A stretch of DNA of 64,000 nt from Vibrio sp. 05-20-BW147 (lineage in GTDB: Bacteria; Pseudomonadota; Gammaproteobacteria; Enterobacterales; Vibrionaceae): assembly GCF_013369385.1 (NCBI RefSeq), contig NZ_SZTO01000001.1, forward strand, positions 1 through 64,000, read 5' to 3'. Below, piece after piece: positions 1-7,856 of the stretch. The position numbers were made by a program, and so were the translations under genes. The notes beneath the pieces were generated by a model. That model was not told the origin of the DNA. It was given only the letters and a program-made list of their open reading frames with translations, and made no database searches. Within the stretch, counting starts at the first letter, position 1; every line of letters begins with the position of its first letter.

Positions 1-144
1 GCTGTTGAAAACATCGCGTTGTTTAGACGTTTTGTCATGAATATGCTCAAGCAATGCGACTGTGGTGCTCCGAGCCAAAAAGTGAAGATGAAGAAAGCGG
101 GTTGGAACGATGATTATAGGGCAAGAGTCTTCTTGGGGTTATAA
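1..144 (+). CDS. Transposase, ISAs1 family, C-terminal fragment (cut by window edge)
   Basis: An open frame from the first base to a TAA at 142-144 encodes 47 residues. The segments ENIALFRRFVMNMLKQ and KKAGWNDDYRARVF match the conserved C-terminal pattern of ISAs1-family transposases (E-N-x-A-x-x-R-R, N-x-L-K, then K-x-x-A-x-W-x-x-D/E-Y). The DDE catalytic residues lie upstream, outside the window, so it cannot be said whether the element is intact. Its 3' end overlaps the antisense frame of the truncated regulator next door, whose last 18 codons are read from the IS end. Confidence 0.85.
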   Translation, partial: AVENIALFRRFVMNMLKQCDCGAPSQKVKMKKAGWNDDYRARVFLGL

Positions 145-170
145 ATCCACCAAAGTATGCTCCCGCCCTG
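1..170 (+). mobile_element. Right end of an ISAs1-family insertion sequence
   Basis: The left edge of the window lies inside an insertion sequence. A transposase reading frame ends at 144, and 26 bases later the sequence ...CCCGCCCTG (ending at 170) gives way to host DNA. Read from outside, the end begins CAGGGCGGGAGC, matching the CAGGG-type ends of ISAs1-family elements. At 171 the sequence becomes that of an HxlR-type regulator gene, so the element sits in that gene. The left end and the target duplication are outside the window. Family assignment rests on the transposase C-terminus and the terminal bases; the exact element was not identified. Confidence 0.75.
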
Positions 171-431
171 ATAATTAACCGTAACGGGGATGGTATCTTC
201 TTGCTTTCGCCATACGAAACCATGCTCTTGCAGTAGTTTTAAACGTTCAGTCAAGACTTTGCTGGAAACCAAAGCTAACTGTTTACGTATTTGGCCAAAA
301 CGCATAGTTTCTTGTTGCCCTAGCAGCCAGACAATATGAGCTGTCCACTTAGTGGAGATAAGCGTTAAATATTTATCAACACTACAGTAGCCATCAGGTT
401 GTAATTGGTGGGGCATGGGGAATTTTTCCAT
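114..431 (-). pseudogene. HxlR-type transcriptional regulator, 3' end replaced by IS sequence
   Basis: The host-coded part (171-431, 87 codons) is a winged-helix HxlR-family domain: LISTKWTAHIVWLL, then MRFGQIRKQL, then SSKVLTERLKLLQEHGFV, then the first wing strand. At the point where the family continues with a Y-x-L-T-x-x-G segment and a C-terminal dimerisation helix, the frame crosses into the IS end and adds 18 foreign residues before a stop. The dimerisation helix is therefore lost and the protein is probably inactive. An ATG at 431 is chosen; a GTG at 482 in the same frame would add 17 residues. The gene is divergent from the SnoaL-like gene at 629, its likely target. Confidence 0.75.
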
Positions 432-492
432 TTTCAATAATCGATCATTGTCGCTTGATAGACTAATCAACAAGTCTAACACAGCCTAGTCA

Positions 493-543
493 GTTACCCT
501 CAGGTTACTAGTTACTTTTGGGTCCCTAATTTTAAAAAGTAAC
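493..543. promoter_or_regulatory. Cluster of GTTAC elements, probable HxlR operator
   Basis: The gap between the divergent HxlR-type gene and the secreted-protein gene holds three direct GTTAC units (493-497, 504-508, 511-515) and an inverted pair, GTTACTTTT at 511-519 with AAAAGTAAC at 535-543, separated by 15 bases. Inverted arms in a divergent promoter are typical of autoregulated operators. No binding data are available, and assignment to the adjacent regulator is by position only. Confidence 0.5.
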
Positions 544-628
544 CAGCTTCATTATTGTTATTGGCAACGAAAAGAGGCGAAATCAAAGCCGCTTTTCATT
601 CTGAAAAATTGTAATGGAGTGTTCAGTT

Positions 629-1039
629 ATGCGTTTATTGCTATTGGTTATTGGCTTAATGTCTTTTTCCCTTCACGCTTCGGTGGATTACCGAAAACCA
701 CAAAGTCCTTCTGAGCTGCATGCTCTATTTGGTGAGTATTTCATTCAGAAAGATTTGACAGGTTTAACGTCATTGTTTGATGAGAATGCAGTCTTAGTGT
801 TGGATGCTTCAGGGAAGCAGGCTATAGGGCGAAAGGAAATCGGACAGGCGTTAAAAGGGTATATGTCCGGTGATGTAGAGATGGTGACCAAAAGTGTTTC
901 TATTCACATTAACGGTACGCTTGCACAGGTCCGTTCTGAGTGGGAGATCCCTAACGTTACCTCTGGTGTCGCGCTTGAAGTGATGCACTATGTCGATGGT
1001 GGCTGGCTTTATATCATCGACAATCCAAATGGTTTTTGA
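629..1039 (+). CDS. Secreted SnoaL/NTF2-like (DUF4440-type) protein
   Basis: This 136-residue protein has an N-terminal signal peptide (MRLLLLVIGLMSFSLHA) followed by a single compact domain. The pattern SELHALFGEYFIQKDLTGLTS, LFDENAVLVLD, AIGRKEIGQAL and a terminal DGGWLYIIDNP is that of SnoaL-like/DUF4440 members of the NTF2 fold, which are small ligand-binding or isomerase-like domains. The start at 629 has GGAG ten bases upstream; the ATG at 614 lacks one. It faces the disrupted HxlR-type gene across a GTTAC-rich gap and may now be constitutively expressed. Substrate unknown. Confidence 0.75.
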   Translation: MRLLLLVIGLMSFSLHASVDYRKPQSPSELHALFGEYFIQKDLTGLTSLFDENAVLVLDASGKQAIGRKEIGQALKGYMSGDVEMVTKSVSIHINGTLAQVRSEWEIPNVTSGVALEVMHYVDGGWLYIIDNPNGF

Positions 1040-1079
1040 TACTAAGGTTTGGCATAAGCTCTTTGAGATAAGTGAAAAA

Positions 1080-1105
1080 AGCGAGCCGAGGCTCGCTTTG
1101 GTTTG
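1080..1105. terminator. Intrinsic terminator between convergent genes
   Basis: AGCGAGCC (1080-1087) and GGCTCGCT (1090-1097) form an 8-bp stem with a 2-base loop. A-rich sequence lies before it and a T-rich tract after it, so it can serve both the SnoaL-like gene and the minus-strand transporter gene. Confidence 0.8.
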
Positions 1106-1140
1106 TCTTAAAGTGACGGATTCAAAGAGGGGGAACCCGA

Positions 1141-2046
1141 TCAGTTATCCCGAGTCGAGGTGACAATCACACTAAACAGGATGAGTGCGCCACCGAGCAA
1201 TTGCAGCGCGGTGAGGGATTCTTGTAACCACACCATCGCGAAAATGGCGCCGAACAGAGGTTCACTGCCCATTAGGAGTGAAACGCGAGTCGGTGAGGTT
1301 CTGCGCACGGCGTAGTTTTGCACGTAGAAAGCAAACAGCGTACAAAACAGCACGAGGTATGCCACTGTGAGCCAAAATTCGAGCGAGACGGGCAGTACAA
1401 TCTCTGCGGCTGGTACATACACCAACACGCCGACGATTGCACAACTGGCCACCACGAAAGATTGCAGAGAGGTGAGCGTTGAGGTGGTGATGGCTTTGCC
1501 TTCGGTGAAACGTTTGGTCATGGTGACCATTAAGGCACGCAGCAGTGCTGCGGTTAAAATAAAGTAGTCACCAGTGTTGAGCGAAAGCTCGATGCCTTGA
1601 TCGCTGGTGAGCAAGAGTACGCCGATGACACTGCACACAGTGAGAGCCAATAAAGTATTACTGATGCGCTTTTTATTGATCACCAGTTCGGCAAACGCCG
1701 TTAGGATAACGGTGAGGCTGATCAAAAATGCGGCATTGGATGCAGAGGTTTGTGAAACCCCAAACACTTCGCAGAAAAAAATCGCCGAGAGGATAAAGCC
1801 GGTCGGTATGGCAATCTTCCAGTCCTTATTGAGTCCTTGGCGAAAGTCTCGAATCACGACAGGTAGCATACACAGGAAAGTGATCGAGAAACGAATCGAG
1901 ATGAAGAGCAAAACGCTGGTATACACTAGAGCGCTTTTTGTGAGCCCGTAACTGGTTCCCCAAAATACGGCCACTAACAGCAGCAGTGTTTCAGTGAGGG
2001 GAAACTTAAAACTTCCTTTTTTTAACGAACTCGTCGCTGTAGTCAT
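1141..2046 (-). CDS. EamA/DMT-superfamily transporter, probable amino-acid exporter
   Basis: The protein has 301 residues and about ten hydrophobic helices in two EamA repeats (FWGTSYGLTKSALVYTS near residue 25; the second begins near 160). The ATG at 2046 is preceded by GGAGAAATAAC, and this ribosome-binding site overlaps the stop of the upstream hydroxylase gene, with one base between the two reading frames. DMT transporters next to 2-oxoglutarate amino-acid hydroxylase genes are known as exporters in Bacillus isoleucine-4-hydroxylase operons. Export of the product of the two upstream enzymes is inferred. It is the last gene of the operon and ends at a bidirectional terminator. Confidence 0.85.
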   Translation of the reverse strand: MTTATSSLKKGSFKFPLTETLLLLVAVFWGTSYGLTKSALVYTSVLLFISIRFSITFLCMLPVVIRDFRQGLNKDWKIAIPTGFILSAIFFCEVFGVSQTSASNAAFLISLTVILTAFAELVINKKRISNTLLALTVCSVIGVLLLTSDQGIELSLNTGDYFILTAALLRALMVTMTKRFTEGKAITTSTLTSLQSFVVASCAIVGVLVYVPAAEIVLPVSLEFWLTVAYLVLFCTLFAFYVQNYAVRRTSPTRVSLLMGSEPLFGAIFAMVWLQESLTALQLLGGALILFSVIVTSTRDN

Positions 2047-2047
2047 G

Positions 2048-2800
2048 TTATTTCTCCATTTTTGTAAAAGCGATGACGAGTACATCCCTAGATGCTGAGG
2101 TCTCACTGCTCGCGGGAGTAATGGTCGAGACTTCGTGCATCGTAGCGGCATCGTCCGCCATGACGATGTCGAAGGTTTTATCGAGCGTGATGCGCTCGAG
2201 CTCGTTTTGATTGGCATCGGTGAGGCGGGTTTCGCCACCGGATACATTGATCTTGTTGATCATCATCGAGGCGATATACGTCACGCCATCACGATGTAAC
2301 CCTTCAGGCGTTGGTTCGCCCGCTTCTGCTTCCGTTGCGGTAATGCGATAAGGGTGCAAGCGGATATTCCAGTTTTGCGGTTCGCCTTCGACGTCGTCAT
2401 AGATTTCGCTCATCATATTGAGCAACTTTTCCAAAACAGGTGAGGTGACGAAGCGATCCGTCAGCGGTTCAAAATACCTTTCCACGCCACCGTTGAGCGT
2501 GTTGATGTAAGAGGGCTGAACATACGGTTCATGCGGCATCATCACGATCTCTTTGCTGCGTGCGAGCTTGGTAAATTGACCATAGCGGCGGTAGCGATAC
2601 GTCCCTCCATCCGCCATATAGCGATCGCGTTCTAACTGGTTCCAGCAGTTTTTGAATCGAATCACTTCGCCAACATGAGTGCTGAGCAATAACGTCATTT
2701 GTCGTCCATTGATAAAGACGTATTTGTACTTTTTCAGCTGTTGCGAAATGGGAAGAACGCTCTGTTTGGTTTTATGAGTCGTGCTTTCTGTCATTGTCAT
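2048..2800 (-). CDS. 2-oxoglutarate/Fe(II)-dependent dioxygenase, free amino-acid hydroxylase family
   Basis: The protein has 250 residues and resembles the 2OG-Fe dioxygenase family (PF10014) that includes the L-isoleucine 4-hydroxylase of Bacillus thuringiensis. The motif GLHRDGVTYIASMMINK gives the H-x-D iron ligands. A later H in ATMHEVSTI and the R in SASRDVLVIAF supply the third ligand and the 2-oxoglutarate-binding arginine. The family consensus is visible in GGETRLTD and FDIVMADD. GGAGGCGCAG sits directly before the ATG at 2800; an ATG two codons later is also possible. It is the middle gene of a packed operon, 11 bases after the ArgG-like gene. Substrate unknown; a free aliphatic amino acid is the family expectation. 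Confidence 0.85.
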   Translation of the reverse strand: MTMTESTTHKTKQSVLPISQQLKKYKYVFINGRQMTLLLSTHVGEVIRFKNCWNQLERDRYMADGGTYRYRRYGQFTKLARSKEIVMMPHEPYVQPSYINTLNGGVERYFEPLTDRFVTSPVLEKLLNMMSEIYDDVEGEPQNWNIRLHPYRITATEAEAGEPTPEGLHRDGVTYIASMMINKINVSGGETRLTDANQNELERITLDKTFDIVMADDAATMHEVSTITPASSETSASRDVLVIAFTKMEK

Positions 2801-2811
2801 CTGCGCCTCCG

Positions 2812-4026
2812 TTACGCGACTTGATGCTGTTTATCAGATGTCGGTTCAAGTTGAACCGAGCGCATACTGCGGGTATGCGCCACGTTTATCTCCCAATTGT
2901 CGCGATCACGTAGGTATCGTGCATTATCTGCAACAATACTGGTGGCGATTGCATTACCTCGGGAAAGTTTAAAGAGGACACTGCCAGAGACATGCTCGGC
3001 AGTGTGAGCGATGAACGCATAGCTGGCATTTTGCAACAGACTGCCGAAGCGACCTTCGACCGCTTCTTGAGTCCACGTTTCGTTGTGCCATGCTTTGGCT
3101 TTGAGAACATCGGTAGGTAAAGTGGCCGTTTCCAGCAACTTATAAGCCTTCATCAAGAGCATAGCAGCGGGTGCTTCGCGCACCTCTAACACTTTTTCGT
3201 CTTGATCGAGATGGTCGAACCCTACATAACGACCTATCTCATACGCGCCAACGTGGTTGTTAATAAACGCTATTAACTCGAGTAGGGTTATCGGTTTGTC
3301 ATTTAAGGTAACCGGATAACCTTGTTTGAAACCGATCTTGATGCTGTCGCCTTCAAGGTGGTGCTCTGGTTGCCAACGCGACCAGGTAAAAAGCGCATCG
3401 GCGAGGGTGAAATTTTCCGGATCGTCCAAGATGCCGGATTCAAACTCGCGACACCATAAATTGGAATCGCCACTGACATTACGAGATTTAAAGCCAACTA
3501 AACCGGAGTGAAACAGCGTCTGAGCTTTTTCTTCGCGGCTGATGGCGGAATATTCATAAGGTGAACCGTAGAACCCTTGGTAGCCTGAGCGTTCAATCGC
3601 GCCATTGAGACGGCGTAAGCTATTTTGCGACTGATTCGCGGTGTGGATGATGGCGTCACAACCGAGGATCTGCGCCAGATCGACCGCTTTTTTAACAATG
3701 ATTGGTCGAGAGAGTGAAGAACTTACCGGATAGTCACCTAGGTAAAGCGCTTGTGCTTGTATGGCAGAAAAGAGGCTGTGTTCAACAAATTCCTGTTTTG
3801 CATCGAGGATTTTTAAATCGAAGCCGTAATGATCGGTGATGAGCTTGAGTTTGGATTCTTCGATGTCATCGCCAAGATCGATGGCCACCGCCGTGACTTT
3901 TGCGCGGCTGTTTTTGAGAATCTCGAGCAAGTAAGAGCTATCTAAGCCGCCGCTAAAGAGCGTCAACACATGTTTGGCTTGGCTCGCGACGTTTTGCACA
4001 TCCTCAATACTTCTGATTTTCTTCAT
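2812..4026 (-). CDS. Argininosuccinate-synthase-related ligase (not canonical ArgG)
   Basis: The protein has 404 residues and aligns with ArgG along its whole length. The PP-loop is LFSGGLDSSYLLEIL (about residues 23-37). ALYLGDYPVSSSLSRP corresponds to the ArgG A-L-Y-x-G-x-Y-P segment, and SNLWCREFESGILDDP to its N-L-W-G-R-S-x-E-x-G-x-L-E-D-P segment. The loop that in ArgG reads H-G-x-T-G-K-G-N-D-Q and holds ATP and aspartate reads IIHTANQSQNSLRR here, so the G-K-G and the N-D pair are lost. ATP-dependent ligation with altered substrates is the likely chemistry. First gene of the operon, divergent from the LysR gene at 4131. Product unknown. Confidence 0.8.
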   Translation of the reverse strand: MKKIRSIEDVQNVASQAKHVLTLFSGGLDSSYLLEILKNSRAKVTAVAIDLGDDIEESKLKLITDHYGFDLKILDAKQEFVEHSLFSAIQAQALYLGDYPVSSSLSRPIIVKKAVDLAQILGCDAIIHTANQSQNSLRRLNGAIERSGYQGFYGSPYEYSAISREEKAQTLFHSGLVGFKSRNVSGDSNLWCREFESGILDDPENFTLADALFTWSRWQPEHHLEGDSIKIGFKQGYPVTLNDKPITLLELIAFINNHVGAYEIGRYVGFDHLDQDEKVLEVREAPAAMLLMKAYKLLETATLPTDVLKAKAWHNETWTQEAVEGRFGSLLQNASYAFIAHTAEHVSGSVLFKLSRGNAIATSIVADNARYLRDRDNWEINVAHTRSMRSVQLEPTSDKQHQVA

Positions 4027-4055
4027 CTCTCTGTCCTTGATGTTGTCTGACCAAT

Positions 4056-4065
4056 GTCAATTGAC
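4056..4065. promoter_or_regulatory. Palindrome in divergent LysR/operon promoter
   Basis: GTCAATTGAC is a perfect 10-base palindrome in the 104-base gap between the ArgG-like operon and the LysR gene. It is a plausible LysR-type operator core; binding is inferred from position only. Confidence 0.4.
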
Positions 4066-4130
4066 TTAATTAGTATCTATAAGTAACTTCAACGGAACAA
4101 TATAGTGAAAATGCAAAGGATAATTGCGCC

Positions 4131-5042
4131 ATGGACACAAATAGGCTCATTCCACTGCTTTCAGAGATGGCTATTTTCGTGAATGTCGTCGAAACCGGTA
4201 GTTTTTCAAAAACCGCGCAAAAACTCGGTGTGTCGCCTTCTTCGGTGAGCCGCTCGATTACGCGTTTGGAAAGCGTGCTAGAGAAAAAGCTCTTGGAGCG
4301 CACGACCCGACAAATGCGCTTGAGTGCGACAGGGCAAGAAGTGTACAGCCTGTGCAGTGACATGATGAATGCCGCCAAAATGGCGGTTTCAGCGGCGCAA
4401 ACCGACATGAGTGAGGTGTCGGGTTCGCTTCGTGTCGCGGCACCAAAAGCGCTCGCTCGCCAAGTGTTGATGCCGCTAGTGCTCGACTTTCTTGCTGAGT
4501 ACCCCAAGATTTCGCTGCAACTTAAGGTGGCCGATCACTATATTGATCCGATTGGTGATGAGGTGGATGTGATTATTCAAATCACCGACAAACCGACGGA
4601 AGGGCTAGTGGCGCGAAATTTGGGCCAATGCCGTCTGGTGTTGTGCGCCAGCGAAAGCTATTTGCAGCAGCAAGGCACGCCGAATCACCCAGACGATTTA
4701 GCAGGACACAACTGCTTATGTTTAGGGGAAAACCCCCGTGATAGGTTGTGGGATTTTACCCTTGGTAGCCGCAAGATCTCGATCAATGTGAAAGGGTCGT
4801 TTGCGGTCAACCACAGTGAAATTCGCCGCGAAGCGGTGTTACGAGGCTTTGGGATCTCTGTTTTTCCAGAATTTACGATTCGCCAATACATCGAATCCGG
4901 TCAGTTAATCCAACTACTTAGTGATTGGCATGTGGGCGGCAACTATCAAGGGCAGATTCTGGCACAATACGCGCAGTCGAAATATGTACCGCAGCAGATC
5001 AAAACCTTTGTTGAGTTTCTACAACAACGTATGTTGGTGTAG
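4131..5042 (+). CDS. LysR-family transcriptional regulator
   Basis: The protein has 303 residues. The N-terminal winged helix (residues 10-70) shows VVETGSFSKTAQKLGVSPSSVSRSI, and a linker leads to a periplasmic-binding-like co-inducer domain. The sequence is of the CrgA/DsdC-like subgroup (SGSLRVAAPKALARQVLMP, then AVLRGFGISVFPEF). It is transcribed away from the ArgG-like/hydroxylase/exporter operon, the usual arrangement for a LysR regulator and its target, so it probably senses the substrate or product of that operon. An intrinsic terminator follows the gene. Confidence 0.88.
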   Translation: MDTNRLIPLLSEMAIFVNVVETGSFSKTAQKLGVSPSSVSRSITRLESVLEKKLLERTTRQMRLSATGQEVYSLCSDMMNAAKMAVSAAQTDMSEVSGSLRVAAPKALARQVLMPLVLDFLAEYPKISLQLKVADHYIDPIGDEVDVIIQITDKPTEGLVARNLGQCRLVLCASESYLQQQGTPNHPDDLAGHNCLCLGENPRDRLWDFTLGSRKISINVKGSFAVNHSEIRREAVLRGFGISVFPEFTIRQYIESGQLIQLLSDWHVGGNYQGQILAQYAQSKYVPQQIKTFVEFLQQRMLV

Positions 5043-5083
5043 CGATGAATTTGCAAAAGCAAACTATTTGGCCTGAAAAGAGA

Positions 5084-5121
5084 AACCTCGCGATGAATGG
5101 ATCATCGCGGGGTTCGTTTTC
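5084..5121. terminator. Intrinsic terminator after LysR gene
   Basis: AACCTCGCGATGA (5084-5096) pairs with TCATCGCGGGGTT (5102-5114) with one mismatch and a 5-base loop, followed by CGTTTT. The convergent symporter gene ends at 5145, so it may work in both directions. Confidence 0.8.
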
Positions 5122-5144
5122 ATCTTAATGCGAGTAATGATTCA

Positions 5145-6449
5145 TTAAGCGTCAGCACGTTTTAGGTGTACTTCTTCTTCTTTCTCACCTGCTTTCGGAT
5201 CGGCAAAGCGGTCAAGATCTAAGGCACCTTCTGATTTCGCAACAATTACAGAAACACACGCGTCACCAGTGATGTTTACGGCGGTGCGGATCATATCCAG
5301 CAGACGGTCGACACCCATGATCAGCGCGATACCTTCCAGTGGCAGACCCACTTGGTTGAGTACCATCGCCAGCATGACCAGACCAACGCCCGGAACACCA
5401 GCAGTACCGATAGACGCCAATGTTGCGGTGAGTATCACCATCACATAGTCACCCATGCTGAGGTCGATGTTGAATGCTTGAGCGATAAACGCGGTCGCCA
5501 CACCTTGCATGATGGCCGTACCATCCATGTTGACGGTTGCGCCCAACGGAACCGTGAACGAGGCGATTTTGTTGTCTACGCCTAGGCGGTTTTTAACCGT
5601 TTCCATGGTGGCTGGAATGGTGGCATTCGAGGAGGCCGTTGAGAAGGCAAACATAATGGCATCTTCCATTTTCTTCAAGAAAGTCAATGGATTTAGGCCA
5701 GTGAAGCCTTTTAGCATCAAGCTGTAAGTGACCAAACCGTGGATGAGCAGCGTTGCCGTCAACACTAGGAAGTATTCACCTAGATTGATGATTGCGCCCA
5801 AACCTAGGCCAGTAAACAGTTTCGCCATCAAGAAGAACACGCCGTAAGGGGCTAGGTTCATCAGTAGCGCAACCAGCTTCATAATCACTTCGTTAAGATC
5901 AGAGAAGATCGCCGCAATGCGTTCGCCCGGTTTACCAGCTGCACTGATGGCAATACCAAACAGCAGTGCGAAGACGATCACTTGAAGCGTTTTGCCTTCG
6001 GCCATCGCACTGATTGGGTTGGTCGGGAACATATCGATGATCACTTGACCCAATGACGGTGCTTCTGCCGATTTGAACGAGCTTGCTGCGGTGAGATCTG
6101 CTCCTGCTCCAGGTTGGAATACCGTGCCCATGGTCAGAGCGAGTGTGATAGCAACGGCGGTGGTGGTGATGTAAAACGCCAAGGTTTTACCGCCCATGCG
6201 ACCTAGGGTCGAGATATCTTTCAGTGAGCTGGTACCACAAACAAGCGAAACAAAAATCAGTGGTACAACAAGCATTTTTAAGCTGGCAATAAAGATTTTA
6301 CCGCCGACTTCAAAAAGTCCATTTACGATGTATGCGTCAACAAATCCATTGTCAGCAAATAGCGCGCGAATTGCGAATCCTGTCAAGATACCCGTAACCA
6401 TGCCAAGTATTACACGGCCGGTTAGCGACATCGGTTTCTTGGTATTCAT
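5145..6449 (-). CDS. Dicarboxylate/amino-acid:cation symporter (DAACS family)
   Basis: The protein has 434 residues and the GltP/DctA/SstT architecture: eight membrane helices plus two re-entrant hairpins. Diagnostic motifs are the serine-rich hairpin AFSTASSNATIP (about residue 270), VPLGATVNMDGTAIMQG with the NMDGT cation-site motif, and the substrate-site helix RTAVNITGDACVSVIVA. Family members carry glutamate, aspartate or C4-dicarboxylates with Na+ or H+. Which one cannot be told here. A CRP-like site lies about 110 bases upstream, suggesting catabolite control. Single-gene unit. Confidence 0.9.
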   Translation of the reverse strand: MNTKKPMSLTGRVILGMVTGILTGFAIRALFADNGFVDAYIVNGLFEVGGKIFIASLKMLVVPLIFVSLVCGTSSLKDISTLGRMGGKTLAFYITTTAVAITLALTMGTVFQPGAGADLTAASSFKSAEAPSLGQVIIDMFPTNPISAMAEGKTLQVIVFALLFGIAISAAGKPGERIAAIFSDLNEVIMKLVALLMNLAPYGVFFLMAKLFTGLGLGAIINLGEYFLVLTATLLIHGLVTYSLMLKGFTGLNPLTFLKKMEDAIMFAFSTASSNATIPATMETVKNRLGVDNKIASFTVPLGATVNMDGTAIMQGVATAFIAQAFNIDLSMGDYVMVILTATLASIGTAGVPGVGLVMLAMVLNQVGLPLEGIALIMGVDRLLDMIRTAVNITGDACVSVIVAKSEGALDLDRFADPKAGEKEEEVHLKRADA

Positions 6450-6556
6450 ATGAACACTCCTTATAGTTATGCACCTTGAGTTCAGTTCAAGGGGAGCAGC
6501 AGGGTAGCAGTGTCCACTAAAAATAAAAAAGTAAATTGATGAATTGGATTAATAGA

Positions 6557-6572
6557 TGTGATCTATATCACC
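6557..6572. promoter_or_regulatory. CRP (cAMP receptor protein)-like site
   Basis: TGTGATCTATATCACC matches the TGTGA-N6-TCACA consensus at nine of ten core bases. It lies about 110 bases upstream of the symporter start on the minus strand, suitable for an activator of a carbon-source uptake gene. Confidence 0.6.
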
Positions 6573-6634
6573 TGAAAATTTAGTATATTCACAAGGTGAT
6601 AACAAAGTAAGCCAGAATATTTATCTGTTGAATT

Positions 6635-6672
6635 AGGTTGTTTATCTTTTTTATCGATAGATAAACAAACCT
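6635..6672. repeat. Inverted repeat, AT-rich
   Basis: AGGTTGTTTATCT (6635-6647) faces AGATAAACAAACCT (6659-6672), pairing over 13 bases with one bulge. It lies downstream of the DUF4056 operon read-out direction's start side and upstream of the symporter gene. It could be an operator or a weak terminator; no U-tract follows on either strand. Confidence 0.5.
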
Positions 6673-6749
6673 ATCAATTCTTACCAGATGATAATCGCTA
6701 TGCATATGCCTCTTGATTTTGCATAAACAAACGCAAGTTATGCACTTGC

Positions 6750-7850
6750 TTACTCTTCACCCACCTGAGGAGAGAATGACTTAGGGTGATGACGAGAATC
6801 TTGCTGATAAGCAAAATCGGCCAAACTCGCAAAGTTCTGATGCGTCCAGACTTGCTCTTTTTTCAGGGTGTCAGGCAAGGCTGAAAAGTGTTTCTCCTCG
6901 TTGCTGGCAATCAGTTTCAGACTGATCCAATCGGAAATCGGACTACCATCAGAAAAGTACTCATTGAGCGACAGAGTATGCTCGCTTCCCGGGTAATTAG
7001 GCTGAAGGGTGTAACCTAGATGGTAGTCACGCTTGAGCAGCAGCCATTTGTCAGGCAAACGACGTGCGCTGTCCCACCACAGCCCATCGAGCGCTTCAAT
7101 CTTCTGTTGAGTGATCTTTTTCGATTGCGCTTTGAGTTCGCTCAGGCGTTCTTGCAGGGCGCGATCGACGTTTTTAGAGAAGGTTTTCTTATCCAAGGTT
7201 GGGTTGGTAAGAATCACCTGTTTCGCCAGTTGAGCGCCAAGCATGTTGGAGTAGAGATCTTCTGGGGAGAAGGCCGACGCTAACTCGTCGAAGCCGCCGA
7301 CGGACATCAAACCAAACCACTGGGCAATTTCATGCCATTGCGCTAATTGAAAGGCGATGAACGCAGCCGCTTCAGCACTGCGTTGCACTTTTTCGGCTTG
7401 ACTGAGAGACTCAGCCTGAAACTGAGGCTGCCAATGGATCTGCCGCACACGCAGCTCTTGTTTGAGCTCAACCTGATATTCCTGACCAAGATGGGCGAGA
7501 TTTTCTTGATAGAGATAGAAGGTGTAATCCGCGGTATCTCGAACGTGGGCGGTATCAATAAAGCCTGCTTGTTGGGTAAAAATTAGGCCGTTGCTTTCAT
7601 CGCCCAGACCGAGCAAATTGCCCGACACGGATTGTGAGCCATCGTTGTAGCGGTGCTGGCCAATTTTGTCGGCGTCCACCACGTTACCCACCGAAAAGAA
7701 CGGGACGGGAATGCCCCCCAACTGAGCTTTTAAGTCGTAACCAAAGGCGCAACACGGTCGCACGCCCACGGGGGCATCAACTTCGGCAAACGCCGAGGAA
7801 GAGACGCTGGCGAGTAATAGAAGAAGAGTTGTTTTGTTCATTTTCATCAT
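6750..7850 (-). CDS. DUF4056 family exported protein
   Basis: The protein has 366 residues with a signal peptide (TTLLLLLASVSSSAFA) and mature sequence starting EVDAPVGVRPCCAFGYDLK. The RPCCAFG motif with adjacent cysteines is the hallmark I associate with DUF4056. The interior is mostly helical and polar (SAEAAAFIAFQLAQWHEIAQWFG), with no recognisable catalytic motif. It is the last of three tightly spaced envelope genes (6 bases after the barrel gene) facing a TetR regulator. Function unknown; an enzyme or chaperone acting with the two outer-membrane barrels is plausible from context. The start is one of three nearby ATGs. Confidence 0.7.
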   Translation of the reverse strand: MMKMNKTTLLLLLASVSSSAFAEVDAPVGVRPCCAFGYDLKAQLGGIPVPFFSVGNVVDADKIGQHRYNDGSQSVSGNLLGLGDESNGLIFTQQAGFIDTAHVRDTADYTFYLYQENLAHLGQEYQVELKQELRVRQIHWQPQFQAESLSQAEKVQRSAEAAAFIAFQLAQWHEIAQWFGLMSVGGFDELASAFSPEDLYSNMLGAQLAKQVILTNPTLDKKTFSKNVDRALQERLSELKAQSKKITQQKIEALDGLWWDSARRLPDKWLLLKRDYHLGYTLQPNYPGSEHTLSLNEYFSDGSPISDWISLKLIASNEEKHFSALPDTLKKEQVWTHQNFASLADFAYQQDSRHHPKSFSPQVGEE

Positions 7851-7856
7851 GATTTT

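Larger units (their letters stand above)
6450..6749. other. Gene-free region upstream of the symporter gene
   Basis: This is an AT-rich stretch of 300 bases. It holds the symporter ribosome-binding site (GGAGTGTT before 6449 on the minus strand), a CRP-like site at 6557-6572 and an inverted repeat at 6635-6672. No open frame with coding character was seen. Confidence 0.6.
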
